DNA of 64,000 nt, taken from assembly GCA_002205965.3 (NCBI GenBank), contig NADL03000089.1:305065-369064 (forward strand). The letters are read 5' to 3'. Below, one piece after another: positions 54,673 to 63,385 of this stretch. Origin of the DNA: Kappaphycus alvarezii (taxonomy: Eukaryota; Rhodophyta; Florideophyceae; Gigartinales; Solieriaceae). Made by a program: the position numbers and the translations under genes. The notes under the pieces are model-generated. The model was not told the origin of the DNA. It was given only the letters and a program-made list of their open reading frames with translations, and did no database searches. Positions within the stretch are counted from its first letter, which is position 1, and the number at the start of each line of letters is the position of its first letter.

Positions 54673-57600
54673 ATGAATATCTCCAAGGCTGAAGAGCGAC
54701 TTCGACTTTCACAAGTATTTGTTGTCCCTCACACCAATATCATTGAGTGTGGGATATGCGAAGGTGGGATTGAATCAGACGAACAGAACTTCATTCGTCA
54801 TATGCGTCGCGAACATCATCGGAACACGGCAGATGCCCGAGAATTGTTTCAATGTGCTATGGAGAAGATCACCGCTGTTGAAACGAACCGTGAACTTGAA
54901 GAACTGTACAAGGAGAAGGACTCGACAAAGAGGAACTTTCGATTACTTCCAAAGCTTCCTGGACTTCCAGTGACGAAGGTTGTGAAGTGCATGCACTGCA
55001 ATCACGTATGCAAAGGACACCGCACCCTGGCCCGTCATATTAGGGAGAGTCGAGACCATGATGAGATCGATGGCGAAGTGGACATTTCTGAGGTTCCCCT
55101 TATAAATGGACAGTCGCTTTGGCGTGGAACGAAAGCCAAGTTCTACTTTGCAATAGAAGATAAGCACCTCGAGCATGGAAACGAAGGTAATGGTAGCGGC
55201 TCTTCTCGTAGCAATCTTATTGCAGCGTTGGAACATGTCCGCGATTCTGCCAGTCGATTGAAGACTCACCAACCAAAAATGAAAGGTGTTGATGTCAGAT
55301 ACCTGCACACGTTTGCAGCATTGACGCGACTTGATGTGTACCTAAATAATTTCGGAATTACATGGGAACATGCAGTTCTGCTCACTGCTGGACCCGGACG
55401 GGGTAATGGGGAAGTCGGTGATAGAGGGGAAATAACGAAAGTTGCGGAGGAAATTAAGCATTGTTTCCAAAATATTTGTCGTCTGTCCCGAATGCATGCA
55501 TCTCAGCCGAACATGCGAAGAAATGATATCTTGCAAGCTGTTTCGGCTCCAGGAACGACTTCGAAGAAAGTTTTTCAGTATTGTCCAGAAAGCACAGAAG
55601 AACGTTATGCGCGACACGGAGTAAGGCTAGTGTTGATGACTTTTCGATTGTGTCGATTACTAGATTTCGAAAGGTTCCCGGGCTTCAACTTTGAATTATC
55701 CAGATCGGTGTTGATGATGGCGAAGGAATTTTTTGATACTCTGAAATCGACACGACCACGGGAGTCAAGTGCAGAATCTCAAATGGAAAATGTTGATGGT
55801 GCAGTTTGTTCCGGCCGGAACGATCTGCACCCAGATTCTGCGCACAAACTATTGCACACCGGTAGTCTTGAGCAGTCCGATGGCAGATTGAGGGCACTTT
55901 TCAATCTCATCACAGCCATATTGTACGAAAGAAACACACTCGAAAGCCAGATTGCCCCGAATGTGGCAAATGTATTCGTCGCCTGTCTCGGTGTTTTTCG
56001 AAAAAAGAGCGAACAACCACGGCTTGCTGAAGGGAGAGTGATATCTCCAGTTCTAGCTGGTCTTGCGTATATCGCTGGATGTTGTGGAATTTTGTCAATT
56101 GATCTCTGGCACGGAAAGGGAGGAAAACAGAAGGCCTTCGAGCTAGTTATGCAACGGCACTCCCCCAATGCCGGGCTTGGAATAAACGTGTTCCAAGAAA
56201 TGCTGGCTAAAACGAAAATAACAAGATCCGCTGAGAACGCCAGGGAGCTCTGGGTTCCTTGCTCTGAGCCGACACATATGAACTGTGGCTGGGCATCCGG
56301 TATTCATATATCAGCTGAGGAAGTAGGGATCACTATACGTAAGATGCAGGAAGATATTTGCGGATTAATATTCGGAAGTGACGGTATATTTGGAGGTGAA
56401 AAGTTTCCTGCGACCCTTGAAGCGGAGCTACTCTCCTTGCGCGATGATGTGACCGAGAGAAAGGTCGGATATTGTTTTTTGTGTCATCCTGGGAACGAAT
56501 CATTCGTGGTTGGATGTCGGGGGTTTGTGAACAAAGCAAGTATTTCAATTTCAAAGCTTTCGTCCACTCAAAGAAACCTCAAATTCCGGAAGATACTACG
56601 TGACATCGAGAATGTTGCTAGACTGTTAACAACTGTACTGTATCTTTCAAGTGGAAATCCACCGCGCGGTAGTGAGATTGGCTTACATCTCGTTCGTAAC
56701 TCGCAGCTTGCTCCTCGCAACTTCATGCTGTTCAACGAAAGAGTGACTTGCATACCTGGATATGAGAAAACAAGAGTAATGCGGGGTGGTAGGAGGAGAG
56801 TGGTTAGCCGTCATCCCGATATCACGACCAGTAATTTGTTCAAAATATTCGTTGCATTGTTGATGGAATTCCGAGCTGCAATACGACTGCAACATGAGCC
56901 TGAGAAATCCGCTGGTTGTGACACGCAAAATGCTGTGGAGATGAACTTCATACTTGATTCCGATTTTGATCGTAGAAATACGAGTGAAATAATCGGAAAC
57001 GTTCTCCAAAAATACGGGCTCAGCGTTAGGGTGCGGGATTACCGTCAATGGATTGGCGGATACTGCAACGATAAAGCGTTGAAGAACACTGCCATGAAAT
57101 ATGCAGTCGAAGATGAAGGCGGAGCTGATGCGATTGATCAGGATGAGGATGGAGATGTTGTTCAAAATATTGGTCAAGTTATGCAGATACAGGCCGGTCA
57201 TAGTCGGTCAACCGCTGAGGGTCATTATGGAAAAGCGATGACCGGTATAAGTATTGCGAGACCTGGCACGCTTCCGGCTCACATTGATCAACGTTCGATT
57301 TCTCTGTACCTTGCATCTGCAGATGTGTGGATTGCGGACTGCAAGATAGTCGAGAAGAAGTCATTTTCCGAATTACTCCGAAAGAGGGAATGGAGCAGAT
57401 ATGCCACAGACAGGACTAAAAACGGGGGGCTCCTTCCAAAGAAAAGGAACCACGGTATTCACGACAGTAGGGCTCTGAGCGACGGACGATATGGTGCAGA
57501 TTGTTCCCACCGGAACGATCTGCACCATGAGCAGTCGAAAAGGCGAAGAGAGGGTCAGAAAGGTAACAGCAAAGCGACTCAAGTTGAACAGAAACAGATT

Positions 57601-59610
57601 TCGGAGTACGGCGAACGAGCACCAGAACGGAGGAGAGTTATGCATGATCGAAGACTGGGTGCAGACTGTTCCCGCATAGACAACCTTCAGCATAACCAGA
57701 TCGGGAGACGAGGATACTGCTTTCAGAAACGCAGTGCGGAATATGTGGTTTTGGAGAGCATTACCCCGGAGAAACGCTCACAGCCTGTAGACTTGGAAGA
57801 TGGTGCAGATTGTTCCGGCCGGAACGATCTGCACATTGAACAAAAACAAAGGCCAAATGAAATGGATAAAAATAGTATGAAAGTATATCCGGTTGCTGAA
57901 ATTGGGGATCTGGATGAACATTCTGAAAATAATGTCATTCTCAGCACAAGTACAGAAGCATTTCCAGAACATGGACAATCCTCGTCACTTACCCTTACAG
58001 ACGAGAGCCAAAAGCTGAAAAGGGCCCTCTGCCTGGGGACTGGAATTGAGAATGCGGAGTTCAAGTCATCTTACCAAAAGGAAGGCATGAAGGCCGTAAT
58101 GGATGCGAAACAGGATATCCTGTTTGTGGATAGAACCGGAGGAGGTAAATCAGCAATCATCTTTGGGCCAAGTCTTGTCGAAAACGGGGTTACTATATAC
58201 CTGAGCCCCATGAAATCTCTGAAGGAAGATCTGAAACAGAGGTGCAAGAAAATAGACCTCCTAGCCACTAACCTGGATGAAATTGCAACGAGATGTGATA
58301 TTCCACGGAACGGTATCGTTTTGGTATCACCAGAGGAAGTTGGAACTGACGAGTACAGAGACATAGTTGGTCGGTTGTACTCTTTGAAAGTCCTGAAACG
58401 GTTTGTCGTGGATGAGGTACATATAGTTGTTATGAGTGAACACTACAGGGATTGTATGGCAAAAATGAGAATGTTTCGTTCAGAGGCAATGAAAGTACCG
58501 ATGGTGATGATGACAGCCACGGCTCCACTAGAAATGACGAAGGACATTCTTATATCCGTCGGCTGCGTAGACGGGCATGTCAAGATTATTAGAGGAAACT
58601 TACGTCGAGGGAATATATCACTTGACGTGCAATACCTGAGCGATGGGTCTGAAGAATGCCTGCTATTGGCCGTTGTAAGGAGCGTCATCACCGAAATTAG
58701 GGGCTTAGGGGGGAAGAAGGCAGGAAAACATCTCATTTCCGTTTTGACAAGGGCCGATGCGGAGAACATTGCCTTTCTAATTTCAAGAGAGGTTCGAAGC
58801 CCTGACAATGCAGTTGACCATTTTGTCAACGTTCGCACGTATCACAGTGGGATGAGAGAAGGTGATAAAGAAGAATCTGCAAAGGAGTGGCGCCAAGCTC
58901 CCGTTGATGGAAGCGAATCATTTGTAATGGTCGCGACAGACGGATTTGCAACAGGAATTGACAGTCCAAATGTTAAGTCAGTTCACATAGCCGGGTGTGC
59001 CCGTTCACTAATTGACTTGTGTCAAATAATTGGAAGAGTTGGAAGAGATGGGTCAGCAGGGAAAGCGAGAGTGTTGTTTCACCCAGCGCATATGAAACGG
59101 GCCAGTATATGTGGAGAGTCTGCCGTGCAGCGGGTAATGGGATTTGCAGGTTGGGCTTGTAACACAGAAATGTGCAGGATGGTTGCAATTGAAGGGTATC
59201 TTGGAAGTGCGAGTGGACGAGAGTGGTGTTGGGAAAGGAAGAGCAGTAGTGGAACGGCAGTGGAACTGTGTGACGTATGTATGAAAGTCGTGTTTCCATG
59301 CGAGGAGGAGAAAATTATGACACCGCCAATTGATTTCAACGGGAACGAGGGAATGGTAATGGAATCAAAACGAGCACTCACCCGGAAACCAGCAGCGGCA
59401 TGGCTTCGACAATGGCCTGTTAGAAACAAATTTAGAAGTGCAAGCGATGGCAGGTACAACAGGTCAGTCACAGCTGCAGAAATCTTGAAAGAAATTGACG
59501 AAATACGTGAGAAAGCGAGGGATCTTGGAAAGCATTGTGCTCTGTGTCTGATTAAAACGGGGAGAGGTGACAAATCCACTAAACATGGGGGGTGTTATGC
59601 AAAGAAGTGA
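54673..59610 (+). CDS. RecQ-type helicase with zinc fingers and tyrosine-recombinase-like core
   Basis: 1645 residues, no intron. Two C2H2 fingers lie at the N-terminus (C26, C29, H43, H48; C106, C109, H122, H129). Residues about 640-860 resemble a tyrosine recombinase: SSGNPPRGSEIGLHL (R665), a YEKTR lysine region (699), VRDYRQWIGGY (R791) and QAGHSRSTAEGHYG (H843, Y852). The RecQ core follows: TGGGKS at 1155-1160, DEVH at 1247-1250, TATA at 1281-1284, VATDGFATGIDSPNVKSVHI, then QIIGRVGRDG at 1451-1460 and a four-Cys zinc region. Similar giant RecQ fusions are known from fungi, some at telomeres. The start CAAATGA follows a stop-rich leader. Four 34-bp palindromes lie in the coding frame. 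An unwinding plus strand-exchange role on DNA is inferred. Confidence 0.9.
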   Translation: MNISKAEERLRLSQVFVVPHTNIIECGICEGGIESDEQNFIRHMRREHHRNTADARELFQCAMEKITAVETNRELEELYKEKDSTKRNFRLLPKLPGLPVTKVVKCMHCNHVCKGHRTLARHIRESRDHDEIDGEVDISEVPLINGQSLWRGTKAKFYFAIEDKHLEHGNEGNGSGSSRSNLIAALEHVRDSASRLKTHQPKMKGVDVRYLHTFAALTRLDVYLNNFGITWEHAVLLTAGPGRGNGEVGDRGEITKVAEEIKHCFQNICRLSRMHASQPNMRRNDILQAVSAPGTTSKKVFQYCPESTEERYARHGVRLVLMTFRLCRLLDFERFPGFNFELSRSVLMMAKEFFDTLKSTRPRESSAESQMENVDGAVCSGRNDLHPDSAHKLLHTGSLEQSDGRLRALFNLITAILYERNTLESQIAPNVANVFVACLGVFRKKSEQPRLAEGRVISPVLAGLAYIAGCCGILSIDLWHGKGGKQKAFELVMQRHSPNAGLGINVFQEMLAKTKITRSAENARELWVPCSEPTHMNCGWASGIHISAEEVGITIRKMQEDICGLIFGSDGIFGGEKFPATLEAELLSLRDDVTERKVGYCFLCHPGNESFVVGCRGFVNKASISISKLSSTQRNLKFRKILRDIENVARLLTTVLYLSSGNPPRGSEIGLHLVRNSQLAPRNFMLFNERVTCIPGYEKTRVMRGGRRRVVSRHPDITTSNLFKIFVALLMEFRAAIRLQHEPEKSAGCDTQNAVEMNFILDSDFDRRNTSEIIGNVLQKYGLSVRVRDYRQWIGGYCNDKALKNTAMKYAVEDEGGADAIDQDEDGDVVQNIGQVMQIQAGHSRSTAEGHYGKAMTGISIARPGTLPAHIDQRSISLYLASADVWIADCKIVEKKSFSELLRKREWSRYATDRTKNGGLLPKKRNHGIHDSRALSDGRYGADCSHRNDLHHEQSKRRREGQKGNSKATQVEQKQISEYGERAPERRRVMHDRRLGADCSRIDNLQHNQIGRRGYCFQKRSAEYVVLESITPEKRSQPVDLEDGADCSGRNDLHIEQKQRPNEMDKNSMKVYPVAEIGDLDEHSENNVILSTSTEAFPEHGQSSSLTLTDESQKLKRALCLGTGIENAEFKSSYQKEGMKAVMDAKQDILFVDRTGGGKSAIIFGPSLVENGVTIYLSPMKSLKEDLKQRCKKIDLLATNLDEIATRCDIPRNGIVLVSPEEVGTDEYRDIVGRLYSLKVLKRFVVDEVHIVVMSEHYRDCMAKMRMFRSEAMKVPMVMMTATAPLEMTKDILISVGCVDGHVKIIRGNLRRGNISLDVQYLSDGSEECLLLAVVRSVITEIRGLGGKKAGKHLISVLTRADAENIAFLISREVRSPDNAVDHFVNVRTYHSGMREGDKEESAKEWRQAPVDGSESFVMVATDGFATGIDSPNVKSVHIAGCARSLIDLCQIIGRVGRDGSAGKARVLFHPAHMKRASICGESAVQRVMGFAGWACNTEMCRMVAIEGYLGSASGREWCWERKSSSGTAVELCDVCMKVVFPCEEEKIMTPPIDFNGNEGMVMESKRALTRKPAAAWLRQWPVRNKFRSASDGRYNRSVTAAEILKEIDEIREKARDLGKHCALCLIKTGRGDKSTKHGGCYAKK
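55798..55831. repeat. 34-bp palindrome, site 4 (in helicase CDS)
   Basis: Left arm GGTGCAGTTTGTTCC, centre GGCC, right arm GGAACGATCTGCACC. Encodes GAVCSGRNDLH at residues 376-386. Confidence 0.93.
57493..57526. repeat. 34-bp palindrome, site 5 (in helicase CDS)
   Basis: Left arm GGTGCAGATTGTTCC, centre CACC, right arm GGAACGATCTGCACC. Encodes GADCSHRNDLH at residues 941-951. It is flanked by AT on both sides. Confidence 0.93.
57658..57691. repeat. 34-bp palindrome, site 6, degenerate (in helicase CDS)
   Basis: The left arm GGTGCAGACTGTTCC is good; the right half is eroded (CATAGACAACCTTCAGCA). Encodes GADCSRIDNLQ at residues 996-1006, in the same frame as the others. Confidence 0.7.
57802..57835. 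repeat. 34-bp palindrome, site 7 (in helicase CDS)
   Basis: Left arm GGTGCAGATTGTTCC, centre GGCC, right arm GGAACGATCTGCACA, with the last C changed. Encodes GADCSGRNDLH at residues 1044-1054, in the linker before the RecQ core. Confidence 0.93.
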
Positions 59611-60023
59611 AGCAAACGTACTGGGATCGATGTCTTCGGTGCCTTGGAAATGGACACGAGGCAAAAAATTGTCACGTTCTAGTTAGACCGACAAGAGGCA
59701 ATGGACGGCTAGGATGCACAGAATGTTTTCTGAATACTGTTCGGGGAGAAAGAATCCATTATGGAAATGGCTCCCCAAAATATGGTCGAAATGAGTTTAG
59801 CAGCAGGGAATTGTGCCCATTCCAAGAAGTTACTCGTCTGGCTGTAGGTTGCTGGCAGGACCGGAAAATCAGGCGGGCAATGGTTAACAGTGGAAGATTC
59901 TCAGATTTAGAAGAGTCCACGGGATTGGAGGCATTCACACGATGGCTGACGAAGGATAAGGCAACGACCGAGCCCGGAATTGTTAGATTCATCAAGTATG
60001 CATATCAAGAATTCCAAGTTTAA
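59583..60023 (+). CDS. C-terminal zinc-rich extension of the helicase in the -1 frame
   Basis: This frame has no usable ATG. It opens just after a TAA at 59580-59582 and overlaps the helicase end. It encodes YWDRCLRCLGNGHEAKNCHV, a knuckle-like CxxCxxxxHxxxxC, and LGCTECFLNTVRG. The helicase itself ends CALCLIKTGRG...KHGGC, half of a similar Cys/His array. A run of six G (59587-59592) in the overlap is a plausible site for a -1 shift, by ribosomal slippage, a 1-bp mutation or an assembly error. The joined protein would have about 1785 residues. Confidence 0.65.
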   Translation, partial: TWGVLCKEVKQTYWDRCLRCLGNGHEAKNCHVLVRPTRGNGRLGCTECFLNTVRGERIHYGNGSPKYGRNEFSSRELCPFQEVTRLAVGCWQDRKIRRAMVNSGRFSDLEESTGLEAFTRWLTKDKATTEPGIVRFIKYAYQEFQV

Positions 60024-61002
60024 GGAATGTTCCAAATAAAGGAAGTTGCTCTTACCATGAAAAATATGCCTGGTCAACGTATTGTAATGAGCACATAGCA
60101 TGGTGCAGTTGTACATATATGTATACAGCCGACTGAACCGTACGCGCAGACAGAACAGGCAAATAATTAAACAGTTAAAAAAAGGAAGCATCGAAACGGA
60201 AGAGACGGTTGCAACCCTAACCACGATATGGCTTGATATCGGAGTGGTGCATAATGTTCCGGCCGGAACAAACTGCACCTCTTGGCAAGATGGGATCTAC
60301 TCCGGTTAGAATTTGTAGCACAAGGAAGGTACCCACATTATATAAGCCCACAGTAGCAAAAAAAGTTAGTAGTAATACTGTACAAGGTCGTCTGTATGAA
60401 ACTTACCACAATATTTTCTGTAATGTGCGAAGAAGTCAGGTAATTCCCCTGGCTGTAGAGTGGCGGTACTGGAGTTTAATACCGTACGATGAAATATAAG
60501 AAGAAAGACAAGGCGATCGGAAAGGAGAACGTGAGAGATACGGAAGGGAAATTGATACGGTAGATGTAGACATGGATGAGCAGGAGAACATGGCGAGGGA
60601 TGTTAAATGATGGACGACATATGTGATCGCGAAAGCATCTCAGAATTTCGGCGCGGAGACGGCCAAAATCAATTAGGGTTACACGTAGACGTGATGCCTA
60701 CATATAAAAAAACCATGCTTACTTACTGCGCTCCCTCGACTTTCAATGCACGCATTTGTCCCTTAGCAATCATGTCTTCTGCCTTTCCCCTCCTTATGTC
60801 GCACTAGTTCCATGCAATAACTCAACGCAGTCGTTCTGTTATCCCTTTTCGTTCCACTCAGGAGGCAGCCAAACTCGTTCCCAGCGCTTTCGCTAAATTC
60901 TTCCGCAGCAACTTTGACGGGGACTTCGTGAGCCATTTTCACCGACATTAGATCAAGATTGGATCACCTTGATCCAAAAAGACAATTGGATCCAGCGAGT
61001 CC
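60024..61002. other. Spacer downstream of the helicase
   Basis: No supported gene. It contains palindrome 8 and, from 60951, the first half of an 86-bp composite repeat. Confidence 0.5.
60246..60279. repeat. 34-bp palindrome, site 8
   Basis: Left arm GGTGCATAATGTTCC, centre GGCC, right arm GGAACAAACTGCACC. Confidence 0.9.
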
Positions 61003-61036
61003 GGTGCACATTGTTCCGGTTGGAACAAACTGCACC
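60951..61036. repeat. 86-bp composite repeat, copy 1 (GATC boxes plus palindrome)
   Basis: Starts GATCAAGATTGGATCACCTT, contains GGATCA-CC-TTGATCC and GACAATTGGATC, and ends with a 34-bp palindrome. It has the same length and order as 63286-63371. Confidence 0.85.
61003..61036. repeat. 34-bp palindrome, site 9
   Basis: Left arm GGTGCACATTGTTCC, centre GGTT, right arm GGAACAAACTGCACC. Confidence 0.93.
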
Positions 61037-61046
61037 AGGTGCACCA

Positions 61047-61080
61047 GGTGCACATTGTTCCAGTTGGAACAAACTGCACC
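61047..61080. repeat. 34-bp palindrome, site 10
   Basis: Left arm GGTGCACATTGTTCC, centre AGTT, right arm GGAACAAACTGCACC. Only 10 bp (AGGTGCACCA, itself a half-site fragment) separate it from site 9. Confidence 0.93.
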
Positions 61081-61087
61081 AGCCCAT

Positions 61088-61428
61088 CATGTATAAGGCT
61101 TGGAAGCATTTGGAAGAATCTGTGGAGATGGTACAAGGTAGTCCGGAAGGGCTAAAAGCTATTCATGAAATATGGAAGGCTCAATTTGAAGCCATCAAAC
61201 AGGTTCTCCTCAAAAACGGTATACGGACGGTGATCTTCAGAAATCTCTGATGATTGTGTCGATGTGGCTCTTGTTCCATGGAATAAAACCGAAACCCATG
61301 GTGATGGATATCGAAGAAGCCGTGGAAAATGAAATCCATGTGGCGTGCATCGACAACAGGGAAGTGGTTGACGTCGCTGAGAGGAACCCAGGAGTAATCA
61401 AGAGCTGTTATGAAGCTTTTCGTTAGGC
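61088..61428 (+). pseudogene. Unrecognised gene remnant after palindrome 10
   Basis: MYKAWKHLEESVEMVQGSPE and IHEIWKAQFEAIKQVLLKNG (61088-61220) continue, after a frame change at about 61.22-61.24 kb, as SMWLLFHGIKPKPMVMDIEE and ACIDNREVVDVAERNPGVIK, stopping at 61426-61428. The two halves look like one protein with protein-like composition. No family recognised. The first half can be read in frame through sites 9 and 10. Confidence 0.4.
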
Positions 61429-61677
61429 AAGTAAGGCAAATGTGATAGATAAGTGCCTCCCGTAAGCTCGTGGGGCATGACATGAGAAGGGATGAATCTA
61501 CAGACAGTCAGGAAAATATGATAGAATTTTGCATGACATGCATGTTGAGTACGAAAGGTTGAAAATATCATAGTTTTCATGACACGTTCTACGACGAAAA
61601 AATACCGTAGAAATCATTTCCGACACTTCCCAGAGAAGCCTCCTACTGTAAGCCCCGTCCATTCTAACTCAACTTAG
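61429..61677. other. Spacer
   Basis: Nothing recognised. Confidence 0.5.
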
Positions 61678-61870
61678 AAAAAATCCCCTTATCTCCAAAT
61701 GCCCTAATCCCCTACTCAACTGGGCCCCTAAACCCCCCAAACCCCCTAATCCCCTATGTCCTCGTAGTCCTCTCAGTCCCCCAAGGCCCTTTAATTACGT
61801 GAAACCTTCCATAAATCCCGAAATCCCCTGAAGCCCCAAAGACTCTTGCAAAACCCGTTACCATATCGTA
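61678..61870 (-). repeat. C-rich telomere-like degenerate tract
   Basis: The plus strand reads AAAAAATCCCCTTATCTCC, CCCTAATCCCCTA, CCCCTAAACCCCCCAAACC and CCCCTAATCCCC. It is the C-rich mirror of the G-rich tract at 52111-52200 (GGGTTTGGGGGTTTAGG). Units are irregular and the right half is eroded. Confidence 0.55.
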
Positions 61871-62027
61871 TCATAACTGTAAGGTTCCCCCCAGCGACTA
61901 AGGCTCTACGAAAAACTGTAAATTGAAAAATAAACACCCAGCATCCGATAAGTGAGATACTGTGGAGGTCGATAACGAGAGCAGGAAATGAGTGCTAATA
62001 AGAAAATTCACAGTAATACTCTGAATT

Positions 62028-62061
62028 GGTGCATTTTGTTCCAACCGGAACGATGTGCACC
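62028..62061. repeat. 34-bp palindrome, site 11
   Basis: Left arm GGTGCATTTTGTTCC, centre AACC, right arm GGAACGATGTGCACC. Confidence 0.9.
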
Positions 62062-62379
62062 ACGAAGCCACATCGGATACTGAGAGACTTTTGTAGAACG
62101 TAGAAAAAGAATAGAACACAACATGTACATTTCTACAAGTACCCGGCATTAAAACTAAACGGTTATGAAACGTATGCAGCACCGTTATATTGTTATACGA
62201 CTTATATCCTTTGAACGGACCGGCGGAACGTAGTAATTCAACTGTCATCTGTAATTATTTTATTACGTTTGTAAAACGTATCTCGGCCTGTTACGTATCC
62301 GTTCTGAAAGCGAACAAAGAAAAGAGACAAGTCTCGTAATAAAACGAAAAGTAAAGGAATTATTATCTTTATCACCATT

Positions 62380-62413
62380 GGTGCAGTTCGTTCGGGCAGG
62401 AACAATCTGCACT
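62380..62413. repeat. 34-bp palindrome, site 12
   Basis: Left arm GGTGCAGTTCGTTCG, centre GGCA, right arm GGAACAATCTGCACT. It is preceded by ATCACCATT, similar to ATCATT before site 13. Confidence 0.85.
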
Positions 62414-62425
62414 CTACGCTACGGT

Positions 62426-62460
62426 CAGTTACGTAACAGGTAGAGTCAGTTACGTAACAG
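62426..62460. repeat. 21-bp tandem repeat with CAGTTACGTAACAG
   Basis: Two copies of CAGTTACGTAACAG (62426-62439 and 62447-62460), the 10-bp palindrome GTTACGTAAC inside each. They lie between palindromes 12 and 13. Confidence 0.85.
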
Positions 62461-62558
62461 CTGGCCTCATATGGATGTTAAAAACCGTTATAGTAAGGGA
62501 CCAGTAAATCCAGTCAGCTGGGATGTGCAATAACGGAAACATAACTATGACCATCATT

Positions 62559-62592
62559 GGTGCAGATTGTTCCGGCAGGAACAATCTGCACC
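62559..62592. repeat. 34-bp palindrome, site 13
   Basis: Left arm GGTGCAGATTGTTCC, centre GGCA, right arm GGAACAATCTGCACC. Confidence 0.93.
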
Positions 62593-63285
62593 CAACGTTA
62601 CGTTACTGTAATTTGACACTGTAAGCATCAGTTAAGATTGGGCAATCTGGCACATGATCATTTCAAAATGTGCAATAAGCATATGCGCAAGGGAAGTATT
62701 GGGCGGCATAGCGGTCACCTCGACCTGCGGACTAACGCCTAAGATCAGTTGTCTCCTCGGAGGCATGGAATAGGAAGTAAATATCCCAAGAGACGGCTTC
62801 GGAAGCCGATGAAATGGGGCGTGGTCCAGCAATTCATGTACCGTTGGAGAATGTAACGACTGTGTTTACAGTGGGACTTTTTAATGGAGATTTCTTTAAA
62901 CGGTTGAAAATAAGGAAACGTAGAAAACGCTACACCCCACAAATCTGCGGCAAGCGACAGTACAAATTCTGAGCGCTTTGTTCGGAGTAGCATAGAAGAA
63001 TATATATACGGAGTTTGTACCACTGCTATCGATACGACGGCACGCTTCATCCACACCGACAATCTGCTCCCTGTTCTTTGCCCTCTTCGTTTCCTTTCTC
63101 ACTGCCTTCATTTTTCGACTCGTCTACACTACTTCATTTTATCTTAGCCAAACCCTTCTCTTTCGCCCCCCTTCTCCCTTCGCCGCTTTCCAAATCTGTC
63201 CCCCCATCTGTTCTTTTCGTCCCGGCCGTCCCTTCCAGAATTTCGAAATCGAAACCGACCTCACTGCCTGTCTTGTCCCGAATTG

Positions 63286-63371
63286 GATCAAGACTGGATC
63301 AAGTTGATCCGGAGCGACAATTAGATCAACGTGACCCGGTGCACATTGTTCCGGCCGGAACAGTCTGCACC
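63286..63371. repeat. 86-bp composite repeat, copy 2
   Basis: Starts GATCAAGACTGGATCAAGTT, includes GGATCAA-G-TTGATCC (a perfect inverted repeat) and GACAATTAGATC, and ends in palindrome 14. Parallel to 60951-61036. Confidence 0.85.
63338..63371. repeat. 34-bp palindrome, site 14
   Basis: Left arm GGTGCACATTGTTCC, centre GGCC, right arm GGAACAGTCTGCACC. Confidence 0.93.
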
Positions 63372-63385
63372 AACAAGTTTGAGCT

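Larger units (their letters stand above)
61871..63385. other. Spacer with four palindromes
   Basis: No supported gene. Contains palindromes 11-14, a 21-bp tandem repeat with GTTACGTAAC, and the second 86-bp composite repeat. Confidence 0.5.

Noticed and set aside
57493-57526. AT...AT flanks of palindrome 5 as a 2-bp target duplication
   Set aside because: Other copies do not show a consistent duplication, so it may be chance.
60100-60309. 69-codon ORF through palindrome 8 (HNVPAGTNCT)
   Set aside because: Open only because the palindrome lacks stops; no other support.
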